From: Muribaculaceae bacterium
GTDB lineage: Bacteria; Bacteroidota; Bacteroidia; Bacteroidales; Muribaculaceae
Direction: 5' to 3'
DNA: 46,515 nt
Assembly (NCBI GenBank): GCA_017545095.1
Contig: JAFYCU010000148.1
Span: 1 to 46,515, forward strand
In this document: positions 26,237 through 35,838 of the stretch, piece by piece
How the letters are laid out: each line of letters opens with the position of its first letter
How positions within the stretch are numbered: the stretch's first letter is position 1
Notes under the pieces: model-generated
What the model was told of the DNA's origin: nothing
Database searches by the model: none
What the model saw: the letters and a program-made list of their open reading frames with translations, nothing else
Program-made: the position numbers and the translations under genes

Positions 26237-26779
26237 TTGGTTTTGAATAGTCTAATAAGAAAAATTGCACTGGCATTCTACTATTCGGTAGCCTACCATC
26301 TACCGTCACAGGGTTTCCCTCTTCTGGGGAAACCCTCTAATGCTTTTCGCGTGATGTTGTGCAGGTGCATTTTCAATTCATGCGGTGGTCATGCGGTCAT
26401 TGAGCGACATGCTTACTTCGGCTCAAACAAGATAAGTATCGGTGACCGTTGTGGCATCGGCCCCAATTTCCATTTACAGGGAAGCCATTTAACGATGGGC
26501 AACGACATTATCATGGCTCCGAACGTGACCATTCTGGGGGCAGGGCATAAGTTTATGGACCGCTCTGTTCCCATTGGCCAACAAGGTAACTTTCCAAAGA
26601 CAGAACTCTCCATTGGCAACGATGTGTGGATTGGACGCAATGCCACTATCTTGGCTGGGGTCCGACGAATTGGCAATGGTGCCGTGATTGGTGCTTGCGC
26701 AGTTGTCACCCATGATGTGCCCGACTATGCCATCGTTGCCGGCAACCCGGCACGAGTGATTAAATACAGAGGTGAATAA
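26237..26779 (+). CDS. Hexapeptide-repeat acetyltransferase
   Basis: The C-terminal two thirds form a left-handed beta helix of [LIV]-G-x(4) repeats ([55 protein letters not shown]) ending in [10 protein letters not shown], as in the LacA/CysE/WcaF sugar O-acetyltransferases that use acetyl-CoA. A His near GAGHKF may be the catalytic base. No ATG fits upstream of the repeats; the TTG at 26237 gives 180 residues, and another TTG at 26243 is also possible. The first 50 residues are hydrophobic and Cys-containing and are less typical. It closes the polysaccharide cluster 23 bases before ftsY. Confidence 0.85.
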   Translation: MVLNSLIRKIALAFYYSVAYHLPSQGFPLLGKPSNAFRVMLCRCIFNSCGGHAVIERHAYFGSNKISIGDRCGIGPNFHLQGSHLTMGNDIIMAPNVTILGAGHKFMDRSVPIGQQGNFPKTELSIGNDVWIGRNATILAGVRRIGNGAVIGACAVVTHDVPDYAIVAGNPARVIKYRGE

Positions 26780-26802
26780 CGAGAAATCTTTTTATATAGT
26801 TT

Positions 26803-28131
26803 ATGGGACTATTTGATTTATTCAAAAAGAAAAAGCAAGACGAACAACAAGTAAACGAGTCTTCACAGCAGCCGGTCGAGCAAAACACTTCGCAAACCAC
26901 AAGTGTTGATAATCACGCAATGGAACAAGATACCCCTGCCGAACCCGCGGCCAGCGAAACGCCAGTCCTTGTTGACGAAGAGTCGGCCACTGATTCAGAC
27001 ATAGTTGATCAGGAGTCGCCTGCAACGATATCATCGGCCGATTCAGTCGGTCAGGTCAAGACGGCTGATGACGCTGTACCTGATGCTTTGTCCGAAATCG
27101 TTTCGGAGCAGGTTGCCGACACAGAACCTGCAACACCGTCGCCAACTGAGCCTGAGCAAGAACCCGAAAAAAAGAAAGGTTTCTTCAGTCGTTTCTTCAC
27201 TCGCGAGAAAAAGGAAACGCTCGACCGGGGACTTGAAAAGACCAAACAAGGTCTGTTTGCCAAAATAGCTCACACGGTGGCTGGCAAAAGTACCATCGAC
27301 GACGACGTTCTTGACCAGCTTGAGGAGGTGTTCATCACCAGCGATGTGGGGGTGGACACAACGCTGAAGATTCTCGACCGCATCCAAGCGCGTGTGAAGA
27401 AGGACAAATATGTGGGCACGGCCGAGCTCAACGACATGCTTTGCGATGAAATCACGCAGCTGCTGGCCGACAACAACAATGCCGACATGGACGACTTTCA
27501 GGTGCCTGAGCATCAGCGTCCCTATGTCATCATGGTCGTTGGCGTGAACGGGGTGGGGAAGACTACCACCATCGGCAAATTGGCCCACCATTTCAAGCAG
27601 GCCGGCAACAAGGTTGTGCTTGGAGCTGCCGACACCTATCGCGCCGCAGCCGATGAGCAACTGGAGATTTGGGGACAGCGAGTGGGTGTGCCGGTCATCA
27701 AGCATGCCATGGGCACTGACCCGGCCAGTGTGGCCTATGATGCGGTGGCCAGTGCCAAGGCACAAAATGCCGATGTGGTCATCATCGACACCGCAGGACG
27801 ACTGCACAACAACGTGGGACTGATGCGCGAATTGACCAAGATCAAAAATGTGATGCAGAAGGTGTTGCCCGAGGCACCGCATGAAGTGCTGCTTGTGATC
27901 GATGGCAGCACGGGGCAAAACGCATTTGAGCAAGCCAAGCAATTTGTGGCAGCCACCGAAGTAAACGCTTTGGCGGTCACTAAGCTCGACGGCACGGCCA
28001 AGGGTGGTGTGGTGATTGGCATCAGCGACCAGTTCAAGATTCCGGTCAAGTATATCGGTCTGGGCGAGGGCATTGACCACCTGCAGATTTTCCGTCGAGA
28101 GGAGTTTGTGAAGTCGCTCTTCGGCAAATGA
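26803..28131 (+). CDS. ftsY: Signal recognition particle receptor FtsY
   Basis: This GTPase receives the ribosome-SRP complex at the membrane for co-translational insertion. It has 442 residues. The first 120 or so are acidic and Gln/Pro-rich (the A domain, variable in sequence); the four-helix N domain begins near the KKKGFFSRFF basic stretch; the G domain holds GVNGVGKTTT at about 247-256, DTYRAAADEQL, DTAGRL and TKLDGTAKGG. The protein is complete. Unusually, it is preceded directly by polysaccharide genes rather than by other translation genes, and its stop overlaps rimO by four bases. Confidence 0.96.
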   Translation: MGLFDLFKKKKQDEQQVNESSQQPVEQNTSQTTSVDNHAMEQDTPAEPAASETPVLVDEESATDSDIVDQESPATISSADSVGQVKTADDAVPDALSEIVSEQVADTEPATPSPTEPEQEPEKKKGFFSRFFTREKKETLDRGLEKTKQGLFAKIAHTVAGKSTIDDDVLDQLEEVFITSDVGVDTTLKILDRIQARVKKDKYVGTAELNDMLCDEITQLLADNNNADMDDFQVPEHQRPYVIMVVGVNGVGKTTTIGKLAHHFKQAGNKVVLGAADTYRAAADEQLEIWGQRVGVPVIKHAMGTDPASVAYDAVASAKAQNADVVIIDTAGRLHNNVGLMRELTKIKNVMQKVLPEAPHEVLLVIDGSTGQNAFEQAKQFVAATEVNALAVTKLDGTAKGGVVIGISDQFKIPVKYIGLGEGIDHLQIFRREEFVKSLFGK

Positions 28132-29423
28132 AACGCCATCACATCAACGTCATCTCGCTGGGCTGTAGCAAGAATCTTGTCGACAGCGAGCATCTGCTGC
28201 GACAGCTTCAGGCTGCTGGCTACACCGTCGAGCATGACCCCGACATGGTGAACGGTGAAATCGTTGTGGTAAACACCTGCGGTTTCATTGCCGATGCCCA
28301 GCAAGAGTCGATCGACACAATCTTGGCTATGGGACAGGCCAAACGCGAGGGGCGCATCCGTCGACTGTATGTGATGGGATGCCTGGCCGAACGTTTCATG
28401 GCCGATTTGATGGCTGAGCTGCCAGAAGTGGATAAATTCTACGGAAAGTTCAATTGGCATCAGCTCATCGCCGATTTGGGGCATTCCTATTCCAATCGCT
28501 TGGCCGATGAGCGCATCCTCACCACCCCGAAGCATTATGCCTATTTAAAGATATCGGAAGGATGCAATCGTTTCTGTGCCTTTTGCGCCATACCACTCAT
28601 CACCGGACGACACAAGTCGATGCCGATTGAACGTGTATTGGCCCAAGTTGAGCATCTCACGGCACAGGGTGTGAAAGAGTTCAATGTGATTGCGCAAGAC
28701 CTTTCGTCCTATGGGCTTGACCTTTATGGCGAGATGCGTTTGCCCGAGTTGGTCGATCGCATGGCTCAGATGCCTGGTGTGGAGTGGATTCGGCTCCATT
28801 ATGCTTATCCCACTCAATTTCCCATGGATCTTCTGCCCGTGATGGCGCGTAACGACAACGTGTGTAACTATCTCGATATAGCCCTCCAGCATATCAGCGA
28901 CGCCGTGTTGACTAACATGCGACGCCATATCACAGGAGTAGATACCCGCAAGCTCATCGAGCGCTTGCGACGAGAGGTGCCGAATTTGCATCTGCGCACC
29001 ACGCTCATGGTAGGTTTCCCGGGCGAGGGCGAACGAGAATTTGATGAGTTGCTTGATTTTGTGCGTGAGACTCGTTTTGAGCGTATGGGAGCTTTTGCCT
29101 ATAGCGAAGAGTCGGGAACATATGCAGCCGAGCATTACCGGGATGAAATCCCCCATGATGTAAAACAGCAACGCTTGCAGCAATTAATGGACGAGCAAGA
29201 AATCATCTCGCAGGAAATTCAAGAGCAGAAGATTGGAAAGACCCTGCGGGTGATGATAGACCATGAAGAACCCGGTCACTTTGTGGGGCGCACCGAGTGG
29301 GATTCCCCCGAGGTCGACCCAGAAGTGCTGGTCGATAAAACGCTTGCTTTGAAAGTCGGGGAGTTTTGCAATGTGAAGGTTGACGAGGCCTTGCCCTTTG
29401 AATTGATTGCACACCCCGTTTGA
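28128..29423 (+). CDS. rimO: Ribosomal protein uS12 methylthiotransferase RimO
   Basis: This radical-SAM enzyme adds a methylthio group to a conserved Asp of ribosomal protein S12. Its 431 residues comprise an N-terminal UPF0004 domain with GCSKNLVDSE and further cysteines for one Fe-S cluster, the radical-SAM CxxxCxxC at C146/C150/C153, and a C-terminal TRAM domain. The family differs from MiaB by details such as the GCSKN start, which is present here. It overlaps ftsY by four bases. A strong stem-loop follows its stop codon. Confidence 0.95.
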   Translation: MKRHHINVISLGCSKNLVDSEHLLRQLQAAGYTVEHDPDMVNGEIVVVNTCGFIADAQQESIDTILAMGQAKREGRIRRLYVMGCLAERFMADLMAELPEVDKFYGKFNWHQLIADLGHSYSNRLADERILTTPKHYAYLKISEGCNRFCAFCAIPLITGRHKSMPIERVLAQVEHLTAQGVKEFNVIAQDLSSYGLDLYGEMRLPELVDRMAQMPGVEWIRLHYAYPTQFPMDLLPVMARNDNVCNYLDIALQHISDAVLTNMRRHITGVDTRKLIERLRREVPNLHLRTTLMVGFPGEGEREFDELLDFVRETRFERMGAFAYSEESGTYAAEHYRDEIPHDVKQQRLQQLMDEQEIISQEIQEQKIGKTLRVMIDHEEPGHFVGRTEWDSPEVDPEVLVDKTLALKVGEFCNVKVDEALPFELIAHPV

Positions 29424-29437
29424 TGCATAAGCTCATA

Positions 29438-29489
29438 AAAAACAGCGAATCCCCAGATGTGGTATGGCCTATGGGGATTCGCTGTTTTT
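29438..29489. terminator. Bidirectional terminator between rimO and lpxA
   Basis: Two 18-base arms (29438-29455 and 29472-29489, AAAAACAGCGAATCCCCA and its complement) pair perfectly around a 16-base loop. An A run precedes and a T run follows the GC-rich core, so the hairpin has a U tract on either strand. It sits between the convergent ends of rimO and lpxA. Confidence 0.85.
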
Positions 29490-29502
29490 ATCTGACAGAG
29501 TA

Positions 29503-30291
29503 TCAAATACCTGCTCTGACAATGCCTCGTGAACTCGATTTCACAAAGTTAATGATGGCGTCACGTTCGGCACTGGGGGCTATTTCTTCAGCAATTTTAG
29601 CCACAGCACGAGTGATATTCATGTTGGAAAAGTACAGCATGCGATAGATGCTCTGGATGCTGTTGATTTGCTGCTCAGTGAAGCCACGGCGGTGAAGGCC
29701 AATGCCATTCACGCCCTCATAGCTCACAGGAAGGCGGCCAGCCATGATATACGGCGGAATATCTTTGTTGACCAAAGAACCGCCCTGTAGCATCACATGC
29801 TGGCCGATGTGGGTGAACTGGTGCACCAGCGAGCCGCCCCCAAGCACAGCCCAGTCGCCCACAACTACTTCGCCGGCTACTTGCACCGCATTCGACATGA
29901 TCACGTGATCGCCAATTTCACAGTCATGAGCCACATGGCTGTAAGCCATAATCAGGCAGTTGTTGCCCACCACGGTCTTGCCCTTCGAAGCCGTTCCTCG
30001 ATGGATGGTCACGAACTCACGAATCGAGCAGTTGTCACCGATGATGGCAACAGATTCTTCGCCCTTGAACTTGAGGTCTTGCGGTATGCCTGCTATCACA
30101 GCACTGGCATGGATGTGGCAGTTTTTGCCGATACGAGCGCCGTTACGAATCACGGCGTTGCTATCGATGATGCAACCATCGCCAATCTCAACATTCGCAT
30201 CTATGGTAACAAACGGTCCGATTTGTACATCGGCTCCTATCTTTGCGTCGGGATGAATGCATGCCAGTGGCTGCAATTCTTGATAATTCAT
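29503..30291 (-). CDS. lpxA: UDP-N-acetylglucosamine O-acyltransferase LpxA
   Basis: This is the first enzyme of lipid A synthesis, moving a 3-hydroxyacyl chain from acyl carrier protein to UDP-GlcNAc. The 262 residues are mostly left-handed beta helix of hexapeptide repeats (HPDAKIGADVQIGPFVTI onward), with the catalytic His in AYSHVAHDC and the FKGEES loop. The C-terminal helical part starts at GLHRRGF. Length and motifs are normal. It is the last gene of a minus-strand run lpxD, lpxC/fabZ, lpxA and lies 58 bases after the fusion gene. Confidence 0.96.
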   Translation of the reverse strand: MNYQELQPLACIHPDAKIGADVQIGPFVTIDANVEIGDGCIIDSNAVIRNGARIGKNCHIHASAVIAGIPQDLKFKGEESVAIIGDNCSIREFVTIHRGTASKGKTVVGNNCLIMAYSHVAHDCEIGDHVIMSNAVQVAGEVVVGDWAVLGGGSLVHQFTHIGQHVMLQGGSLVNKDIPPYIMAGRLPVSYEGVNGIGLHRRGFTEQQINSIQSIYRMLYFSNMNITRAVAKIAEEIAPSAERDAIINFVKSSSRGIVRAGI

Positions 30292-30349
30292 GATGGGGTT
30301 CTATTTAAATTACAGTACTAATTGCAATATAGATAATCGTGATTATCAA

Positions 30350-31741
30350 TCACTTGTTTTTAACGATTTGAGCCATAAATTCCGCTTCGCTCACAACCTT
30401 CTCACCCACAAAGGCATAGCCTTTCATCACGGCGGTTCCGCGGCGAATGGGGGTGAGCAACTGCAAGTGGAACACAAGTGTGTCGCCAGGCACTACCTTT
30501 TGCCGGAATTTGACATTGTCGATTTTGAGGAAATAAGTGGAATATCGTTCGGGTTCGTCAACACTGCTCAACACCAGAATGCCTCCTACCTGTGCCATCG
30601 CCTCCACTTGCAGCACACCAGGCATCACGGGCTCGTCGGGGAAATGACCTTGGAAGAATGGCTCGTTCACGCTTACACTTTTCACGCCCACAATGTGATC
30701 GGAACTCATCTCGATGATTTTGTCCACCATTTGCATGGGGTAACGATGGGGGAGAAGTTTGCGGATTTTGTTCACATCCAGCAGCGGCTCGCGATTGGGG
30801 TCGTAGTTGGGGGCTTGAACATTCTGGCGACGAAGTTCTTGACGGATTTTCTTCGATAGCTGAGTGTTCAAGCTGTGTCCCGGGCGGGTGGCCACGATGC
30901 GCCCTTTCAGTGGACGACCAATGAGGGCCAAGTCGCCAAGCACATCCAACAGCTTGTGGCGTGCAGGTTCATTCTTGAATTTGAGCGGTTTGTTGTTCAA
31001 ATAGCCCAATTCGCCAGCGGGTTTGTGGGGCACATTCATCACATCGGCCAGTTTGTCAAGCTCTTCCTGAGGCATCGCCGTGTCGTGAATCACAATGGCA
31101 TTGTCCAAATCTCCGCCCTTGATGAGATTCATCTGCAACAGAGGCATCACCTCGCGCACAAACACAAAAGTGCGGCACGAAGCGATTTCCTGTTTAAAAT
31201 CGGCCATGTTGTTCAGCGAGGCAAATTGATTGTCGAGCACTGCCGAGTCAAACTCAATCATGGTGTCGATTGAGAAATCATCATCGGGAAGCACGATGAG
31301 CGACGAACCAGTCTTTTCGTCAACAACCTTGATGCGCTGTTTCACCACATAGTATTCCTTTTCGGAATCCTGCTCGATATAACCTGCCTCGTCAATTTTA
31401 TTGGCAAACACGATGGCACTACCATCAAGAATGGGCAATTCTGGCGCATTCACATCTATCAGGCAATTATCAATGCCAGCTGCATACAATGCGGCTAAGG
31501 CATGCTCGATGGTGCTCACGCGCACATCTTTGTTGCCCCGACTAGCTATCACGGTGCCGCGCTGGGTTTCAATCACATGCTCGGCCACCGCTTCCACGGT
31601 GGGGGCGCCTTCAAGGTCGATGCGGCGAAACACATAGCCAGTGCCCACCTCGGCAGGCTTGAAAGTGGCTTCGATTTGTAGCCCGGTATGAAGTCCTTTC
31701 CCGCTTACGGTGAAGGCTTGCTTGAGGGTTCTTTGTTTCAT
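30350..31741 (-). CDS. lpxC/fabZ: Bifunctional LpxC deacetylase / FabZ dehydratase
   Basis: This 463-residue fusion joins two enzymes. Residues 1 to about 305 are LpxC, the zinc deacetylase that commits UDP-3-O-acyl-GlcNAc to lipid [17 protein letters not shown] at the start, IEHALAAL with a zinc His, and [14 protein letters not shown] with the second zinc His and Asp. From about residue 315 to the end is FabZ, the 3-hydroxyacyl-ACP dehydratase: [14 protein letters not shown] with the catalytic His and [20 protein letters not shown] with the catalytic Glu. The fusion is a known Bacteroidota feature and may balance lipid A and fatty-acid synthesis, since both parts use hydroxyacyl chains. It overlaps lpxD by four bases. 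Confidence 0.96.
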   Translation of the reverse strand: MKQRTLKQAFTVSGKGLHTGLQIEATFKPAEVGTGYVFRRIDLEGAPTVEAVAEHVIETQRGTVIASRGNKDVRVSTIEHALAALYAAGIDNCLIDVNAPELPILDGSAIVFANKIDEAGYIEQDSEKEYYVVKQRIKVVDEKTGSSLIVLPDDDFSIDTMIEFDSAVLDNQFASLNNMADFKQEIASCRTFVFVREVMPLLQMNLIKGGDLDNAIVIHDTAMPQEELDKLADVMNVPHKPAGELGYLNNKPLKFKNEPARHKLLDVLGDLALIGRPLKGRIVATRPGHSLNTQLSKKIRQELRRQNVQAPNYDPNREPLLDVNKIRKLLPHRYPMQMVDKIIEMSSDHIVGVKSVSVNEPFFQGHFPDEPVMPGVLQVEAMAQVGGILVLSSVDEPERYSTYFLKIDNVKFRQKVVPGDTLVFHLQLLTPIRRGTAVMKGYAFVGEKVVSEAEFMAQIVKNK

Positions 31742-32796
31742 TGCTTATCTTGTGGTTGATTATTGTCGGTAAGAATCTTGATCTGATTTTTCAGTTCTTT
31801 GATGTCATTGGCCATCTGCCCCAATCGTCTCAGATAGGCCACTTGGCGTGCATAGTCGTAGGCGTTGACGGCCGGAGAACCCAGCAGTCGGTTGCCATCG
31901 CCCACGCTGTTCGGAATCCCGCTTTGAGCGCCAAAGGCATTGTTGTCGCCCACGGTAATGTGGCCGGAAAACCCCACTTGGCCGCCCACCATATTGTGCT
32001 TGCCAAGTTTTGTGGAGCCAGCAATGCCCACCTGTGCGGCGAGCACAGTGTTCTCGCCAATTTCTACGTTGTGGGCCACTTGTATCAGGTTGTCAAGTTT
32101 CACACCTTTGCGAATGATAGTGGCGCCCATTGTGGCACGGTCGATGCTTGTGTTGGAACCAATTTCCACATCATCTTCAACAACCACAATGCCAATTTGT
32201 GCGATTTTCTCGTAACTGCCATCGGCTTTGGGGGCATGGCCGAAACCGTCGCTACCAATCACGGTGCCGCTATGCACAATGCAACGCTTGCCTATTCTAC
32301 AGCCATGATACACCTTCACGCCTGCATACAGAATGGTGTTGTCGTCAACCACGGCACCATCGCCAATGTAGACCTGTGGGTAAATTTTCACGTTCTTTCC
32401 CAATTTCACATCCTTCCCGACATAGGAGAATGCTCCAATGTAGGCATCATCGGGAACCACAACCGACTCATGGACGAAAGCCGGTTGCTCCACGCCTCGC
32501 TTGTCGGAAGTGGTTTGACTGCTCACAAAGTTGAGCAAATCGGCCAACGTCTTGTAAGGGTCGTCAACGCGTATAAGCGTGGTGTGAACTTCTTGCTCAG
32601 GTTTGAAATCGGTGCGCACCAGCACAGCCGAGGCCTGGGTTTCGTATAAGTAGCGGGTGTATTTCGGGTTGGCCAAAAAGGTGAGACATCCTTGCGTTGC
32701 TTCTTCGATTTTTGCATAGTTATTGATAACGGCTTGCTCATCGCCCTCAACGGTGCCATGCACCATCGCCGCCAATTGACCAGCTGTGATTTCCAT
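31738..32796 (-). CDS. lpxD: UDP-3-O-acylglucosamine N-acyltransferase LpxD
   Basis: This is the third lipid A enzyme, N-acylating UDP-3-O-acyl-glucosamine. Its 352 residues are an N-terminal alpha/beta domain of about 100 residues, the hexapeptide beta helix (from [21 protein letters not shown]), catalytic His in [19 protein letters not shown] for the acyl groove, and a C-terminal helix ([11 protein letters not shown]). It is slightly longer than E. coli LpxD, as usual. It is the first gene of the lpx run and has a candidate promoter 33 bases upstream. Confidence 0.95.
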   Translation of the reverse strand: MEITAGQLAAMVHGTVEGDEQAVINNYAKIEEATQGCLTFLANPKYTRYLYETQASAVLVRTDFKPEQEVHTTLIRVDDPYKTLADLLNFVSSQTTSDKRGVEQPAFVHESVVVPDDAYIGAFSYVGKDVKLGKNVKIYPQVYIGDGAVVDDNTILYAGVKVYHGCRIGKRCIVHSGTVIGSDGFGHAPKADGSYEKIAQIGIVVVEDDVEIGSNTSIDRATMGATIIRKGVKLDNLIQVAHNVEIGENTVLAAQVGIAGSTKLGKHNMVGGQVGFSGHITVGDNNAFGAQSGIPNSVGDGNRLLGSPAVNAYDYARQVAYLRRLGQMANDIKELKNQIKILTDNNQPQDKQ

Positions 32797-32828
32797 TTCT
32801 TGATACTGCGAGTTTTAAAAAAGTTTTG

Positions 32829-32859
32829 CAAAGTTCGCAATAATTGCTGTTATAGCCAA
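32829..32859 (-). promoter_or_regulatory. Possible lpxD promoter
   Basis: On the minus strand, GAACTTTG (32836-32829) differs at one base from the -7 consensus TAnnTTTG; TTG (32859-32857) lies 20 bases upstream, the usual spacing. The site is 33 bases before the lpxD start. The surrounding 172-base gap otherwise holds only the terminator of the next operon and AT-rich DNA. Confidence 0.4.
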
Positions 32860-32911
32860 CTCCACATCTTTTAAAAAAACAAAAACCGAAGTTATTACGC
32901 GCCACATTGGA

Positions 32912-32939
32912 CAAAAAAGCCAAAAATGCAGGCATTTGG
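32912..32939 (-). terminator. Terminator of the DAHP synthase operon
   Basis: Read on the minus strand, CCAAATGC and GCATTTTTGG pair around a two-base loop with a two-base T bulge, followed by CTTTTTTG. It lies about 30 bases beyond the stop of the DAHP synthase/chorismate mutase gene and is the only such structure in the gap before lpxD. The short loop makes it imperfect. Confidence 0.5.
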
Positions 32940-32968
32940 AACAATCATGCACACTGCCATGATGTCGC

Positions 32969-34051
32969 TTATAACTGTTGCGCCACGGCCTCTTGGTGAA
33001 TGAGCTGAAGTAGATTCGCAATAAATTCCGGCGACAGCCGCAGCTTGTCGGCTTGCGCAATGCGGTGCTCAAGCAGCTGATTGAATCGCTGTGTCTGCAC
33101 AATGGGCATGCCCGATTCGCGCTTGAGCTGGCCTATTTGACGCACAATGTCCATGCGTCGCGACAGGGCTGAGAGCACATCGTTGTCGCACTGGTCGATG
33201 AGTTGTCTCAGCATGGCCAGTGCTTGGTCGTTGCCGGTTCCGATACGCACAGTAAGCACCGACAGCAACCGCTGAAGTTCTATGGGCGAGATCTGCTGAG
33301 CGGCATCGCTCAAGGCTCGATCGGGAGTAGGGTGCACTTCTATCATCAAGCCGTCGAAGCCCATGTCGAGGGCTTGTTGCGACAGTGTGCTCACCAAGTC
33401 GCGGTTTCCCCCCATGTGGGATGGGTCCACAAGTATGGGTAAGGTGGGGCAGCGACGCTTGAGCTCCATGGGAATCTGCCATTGCGGGTCGTTACGGTAG
33501 CCGGTCGATGCCGCACTTGTGAAACCGCGATGTACGGCGGCAAGACGGCGCACACCGGCACCATGGATGCGTTGCAAGGCTCCCAACCACAGCTCCACAT
33601 CTGGACTGATGGGGTTCTTGACCAATACAGCCACATCCTTCCGCTTGTTCGAGGCAATGGCATCGGCCACCTCCTGTACGGTAAAGGGGTTTGCCGTTGT
33701 GCGAGCACCGAGCCACAAAAAGTCAATTCCGCTGTCAAGAGCTGCAGTCACATGAGCCGCTGTGGCCACCTCGGTGGCGGTGAGCAGCCCGGTCTCGGTT
33801 TTAACACGTTGCAGCCAGAGCAGTCCCGCTTCACCCACACCCTCAAAACCGCCTGGATGAGTGCGCGGCTTCCATAATCCAGCACGGAACACGGCACATC
33901 CGGCAGCTGCCACGCCCTTTGCGGCAGTCAACGTTTGTTCCTCGGTTTCGGCACTGCACGGGCCGGCGATGATAATCGGTGAACCAAGTGACTCGGAGAA
34001 CTCGGAAATTGTACCGAGTTCTCGCGAGTCGTTTTGCTTGTTTGTAATCAT
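32969..34051 (-). CDS. Bifunctional DAHP synthase / chorismate mutase
   Basis: This protein has 360 residues from the ATG at 34051 (a TTG one codon earlier is less likely). Residues 1 to about 260 are a class-I, KDO8P-synthase-like DAHP synthase that condenses phosphoenolpyruvate and erythrose-4-phosphate, the entry to aromatic amino acids: IIIAGPCSAET, AGLWKPRTHPGGFEG, LWLGARTTANPFTVQE and VDPSHMGG are present. The last 95 residues are an AroQ-type chorismate mutase helix bundle (SRRMDIVRQIGQLKRESG). The fusion, with the mutase at the C-terminus, is typical of Bacteroidota and allows prephenate or chorismate to regulate the synthase. No other aromatic pathway gene lies nearby, which is less usual. 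Confidence 0.92.
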   Translation of the reverse strand: MITNKQNDSRELGTISEFSESLGSPIIIAGPCSAETEEQTLTAAKGVAAAGCAVFRAGLWKPRTHPGGFEGVGEAGLLWLQRVKTETGLLTATEVATAAHVTAALDSGIDFLWLGARTTANPFTVQEVADAIASNKRKDVAVLVKNPISPDVELWLGALQRIHGAGVRRLAAVHRGFTSAASTGYRNDPQWQIPMELKRRCPTLPILVDPSHMGGNRDLVSTLSQQALDMGFDGLMIEVHPTPDRALSDAAQQISPIELQRLLSVLTVRIGTGNDQALAMLRQLIDQCDNDVLSALSRRMDIVRQIGQLKRESGMPIVQTQRFNQLLEHRIAQADKLRLSPEFIANLLQLIHQEAVAQQL

Positions 34052-34057
34052 CAATAC

Positions 34058-35812
34058 TTAGATACCCAGGTCGTGCGCAATGCGGTCGATTTTGGCATCG
34101 GCCCATTCGTTCTTGGCATCGTAGCCTTCGGCACGCTCGAGCTTGTCGTGCACTTCGATATAGAACTTGATCTTGGGCTCGGTTCCGCTGGGACGAATCG
34201 ACACCTTAGTGCCATCTTCGGTATAATACTGGAGCACGTTGCTTGTGGCGGGCATGTCCATCTTGGTTGTATCGCCGGTCTTCACATCGCGCTGCTCAAG
34301 CGTGAGGAAGTCCTTGATAAGCACCACGGGGCTGCCAGCGATTTCTTTCTGCGGATTCTCGCGGAAGTTTTTCATCATCGCCACAATCTCGTCGGCACCG
34401 CTCTTGCCCGGGCGTACCACCGAGATACCGCGCTCCTTGGAATAGCCGTAGGTCATATACAACTCGATGAGCATGTCGTTCATCGACTGTCCTCGGTCTT
34501 TGGCCCATGCGGCGATTTCGCACATCAGGGGAATCGACGACACCGAGTCTTTGTCGCGCACGAAAACCTCGGGCAAGAAACCGTAACTTTCCTCGCCACC
34601 TCCCAAGTAACGGGCACTCGTGCCCTCAAGCTCGCGCATCACCGAGGCAATCCACTTGAAACCCGTGTAGCAGTCATACATCTTGATGCCCTGTGCCTTG
34701 GCAATGCGGGCAATGGTTTCGCTGGTGACGATGGTTTTCACGATGTAGTCGTTGTCGCGGTCAAGCTTGCCAAGTTCAGCGTTGCGCGTAATCAGATAGT
34801 AGTGGAAAATGAGCTGGATTTGATTACCATTCACCAGGTCATACTCGCCCTTGTTGTTCTTGAATACCACACTGATGCGGTCGGCATCGGGGTCGCTGGC
34901 CAAAGCGATGTCGGCCTGTACCTCCTCGGCCTTGGCAATGGCCATCTCCATGGCACTGCGATTTTCGGGGTTGGGGGAGTCAACGGTGGGGAAGTCGCCG
35001 CTCATCACGTCCTGTTCGAGCACGTGAATGATGTTGTCGAAGCCCCAACGTTGTATCGAGCGCGGAATGATGTCACGGCCCACGCCATGAATGGGGGTGT
35101 AAACGATTTTGAGGTCGTGATGGCGTTTGTCCACATCGGGGCTGAGCGAGAGCGTGTGGATTTGCTCGATGTACTTGCTGTCGATGTCCTCGCCAATGGT
35201 TTCAATCAACGCCGGATTGCCGGTGAACTTGATTTCGGCCACATCTTTAATACGGTTTACATGGTTGATGATGTTCACATCGTGTGGCGACACCACCTGG
35301 GCAACATCGTCCCAATAGGCCTTGTAGCCGTTGTACTCCTTGGGGTTGTGCGAGGCTGTGATGTTCACACCGCTTTGGCAGCCCAGCAAGCGGATGGCAT
35401 ACGACACCTCAGGCGTTGGGCGCGGACCCTCGAACAGATAAACCTTGATGCCGTTGGCCGAGAAGATGTTGGCCACCGTTTCGGCAAACAATCGGCTGTT
35501 GTTGCGCACATCATGTCCTACAACCACAGCGATTTGCGGGAGGTCTTTAAAATTTTCCTTGAGGTAGTTGGCCAAGCCTTGGGTGGCAGCTCCCACGGTG
35601 TAGATGTTCATGCGGTTGCTGCCAGCTCCCATAATGCCGCGCAGGCCGCCAGTGCCGAACTCAAGGTCTTTGTAGAAGGCTTCCACAAGGTCGGTCTTGT
35701 CGTCGGCTTCGAGCATGGCACGCACCTGTGCTTGCGTGTCGGCATCGTAGCCTTCACCGAGCCACACTTGGGCTTTCTCGGTGACTTGCTTGATTAATTG
35801 TTCGTCTTTCAT
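34058..35812 (-). CDS. Phosphoglucomutase/phosphomannomutase (long form)
   Basis: This 584-residue enzyme moves phosphate between the 6 and 1 positions of hexoses, feeding nucleotide-sugar synthesis. The phosphoserine loop is in TASHNPKEYNGYK, the magnesium site in DPDADR, the sugar-binding loop in GGGEESYGFL, and the phosphate-binding loop in RPSGTEPKIKFY. The length and the GYKAYWDD extension place it with the long, PGM2-like group rather than the 450-residue ManB/AlgC group. It may supply sugar-1-phosphates for the polysaccharide and LPS made by genes nearby. It ends six bases before the DAHP synthase gene. Confidence 0.93.
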   Translation of the reverse strand: MKDEQLIKQVTEKAQVWLGEGYDADTQAQVRAMLEADDKTDLVEAFYKDLEFGTGGLRGIMGAGSNRMNIYTVGAATQGLANYLKENFKDLPQIAVVVGHDVRNNSRLFAETVANIFSANGIKVYLFEGPRPTPEVSYAIRLLGCQSGVNITASHNPKEYNGYKAYWDDVAQVVSPHDVNIINHVNRIKDVAEIKFTGNPALIETIGEDIDSKYIEQIHTLSLSPDVDKRHHDLKIVYTPIHGVGRDIIPRSIQRWGFDNIIHVLEQDVMSGDFPTVDSPNPENRSAMEMAIAKAEEVQADIALASDPDADRISVVFKNNKGEYDLVNGNQIQLIFHYYLITRNAELGKLDRDNDYIVKTIVTSETIARIAKAQGIKMYDCYTGFKWIASVMRELEGTSARYLGGGEESYGFLPEVFVRDKDSVSSIPLMCEIAAWAKDRGQSMNDMLIELYMTYGYSKERGISVVRPGKSGADEIVAMMKNFRENPQKEIAGSPVVLIKDFLTLEQRDVKTGDTTKMDMPATSNVLQYYTEDGTKVSIRPSGTEPKIKFYIEVHDKLERAEGYDAKNEWADAKIDRIAHDLGI

Positions 35813-35838
35813 TGCTCTGTTATTTAATTGATTGCATA

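Noticed and set aside
34034..35797. Long plus-strand frame as a second gene over phosphoglucomutase
   Set aside because: The minus-strand frame has every family motif; the plus frame gives no recognisable protein, and its openness follows from the lack of certain codons in the real gene.
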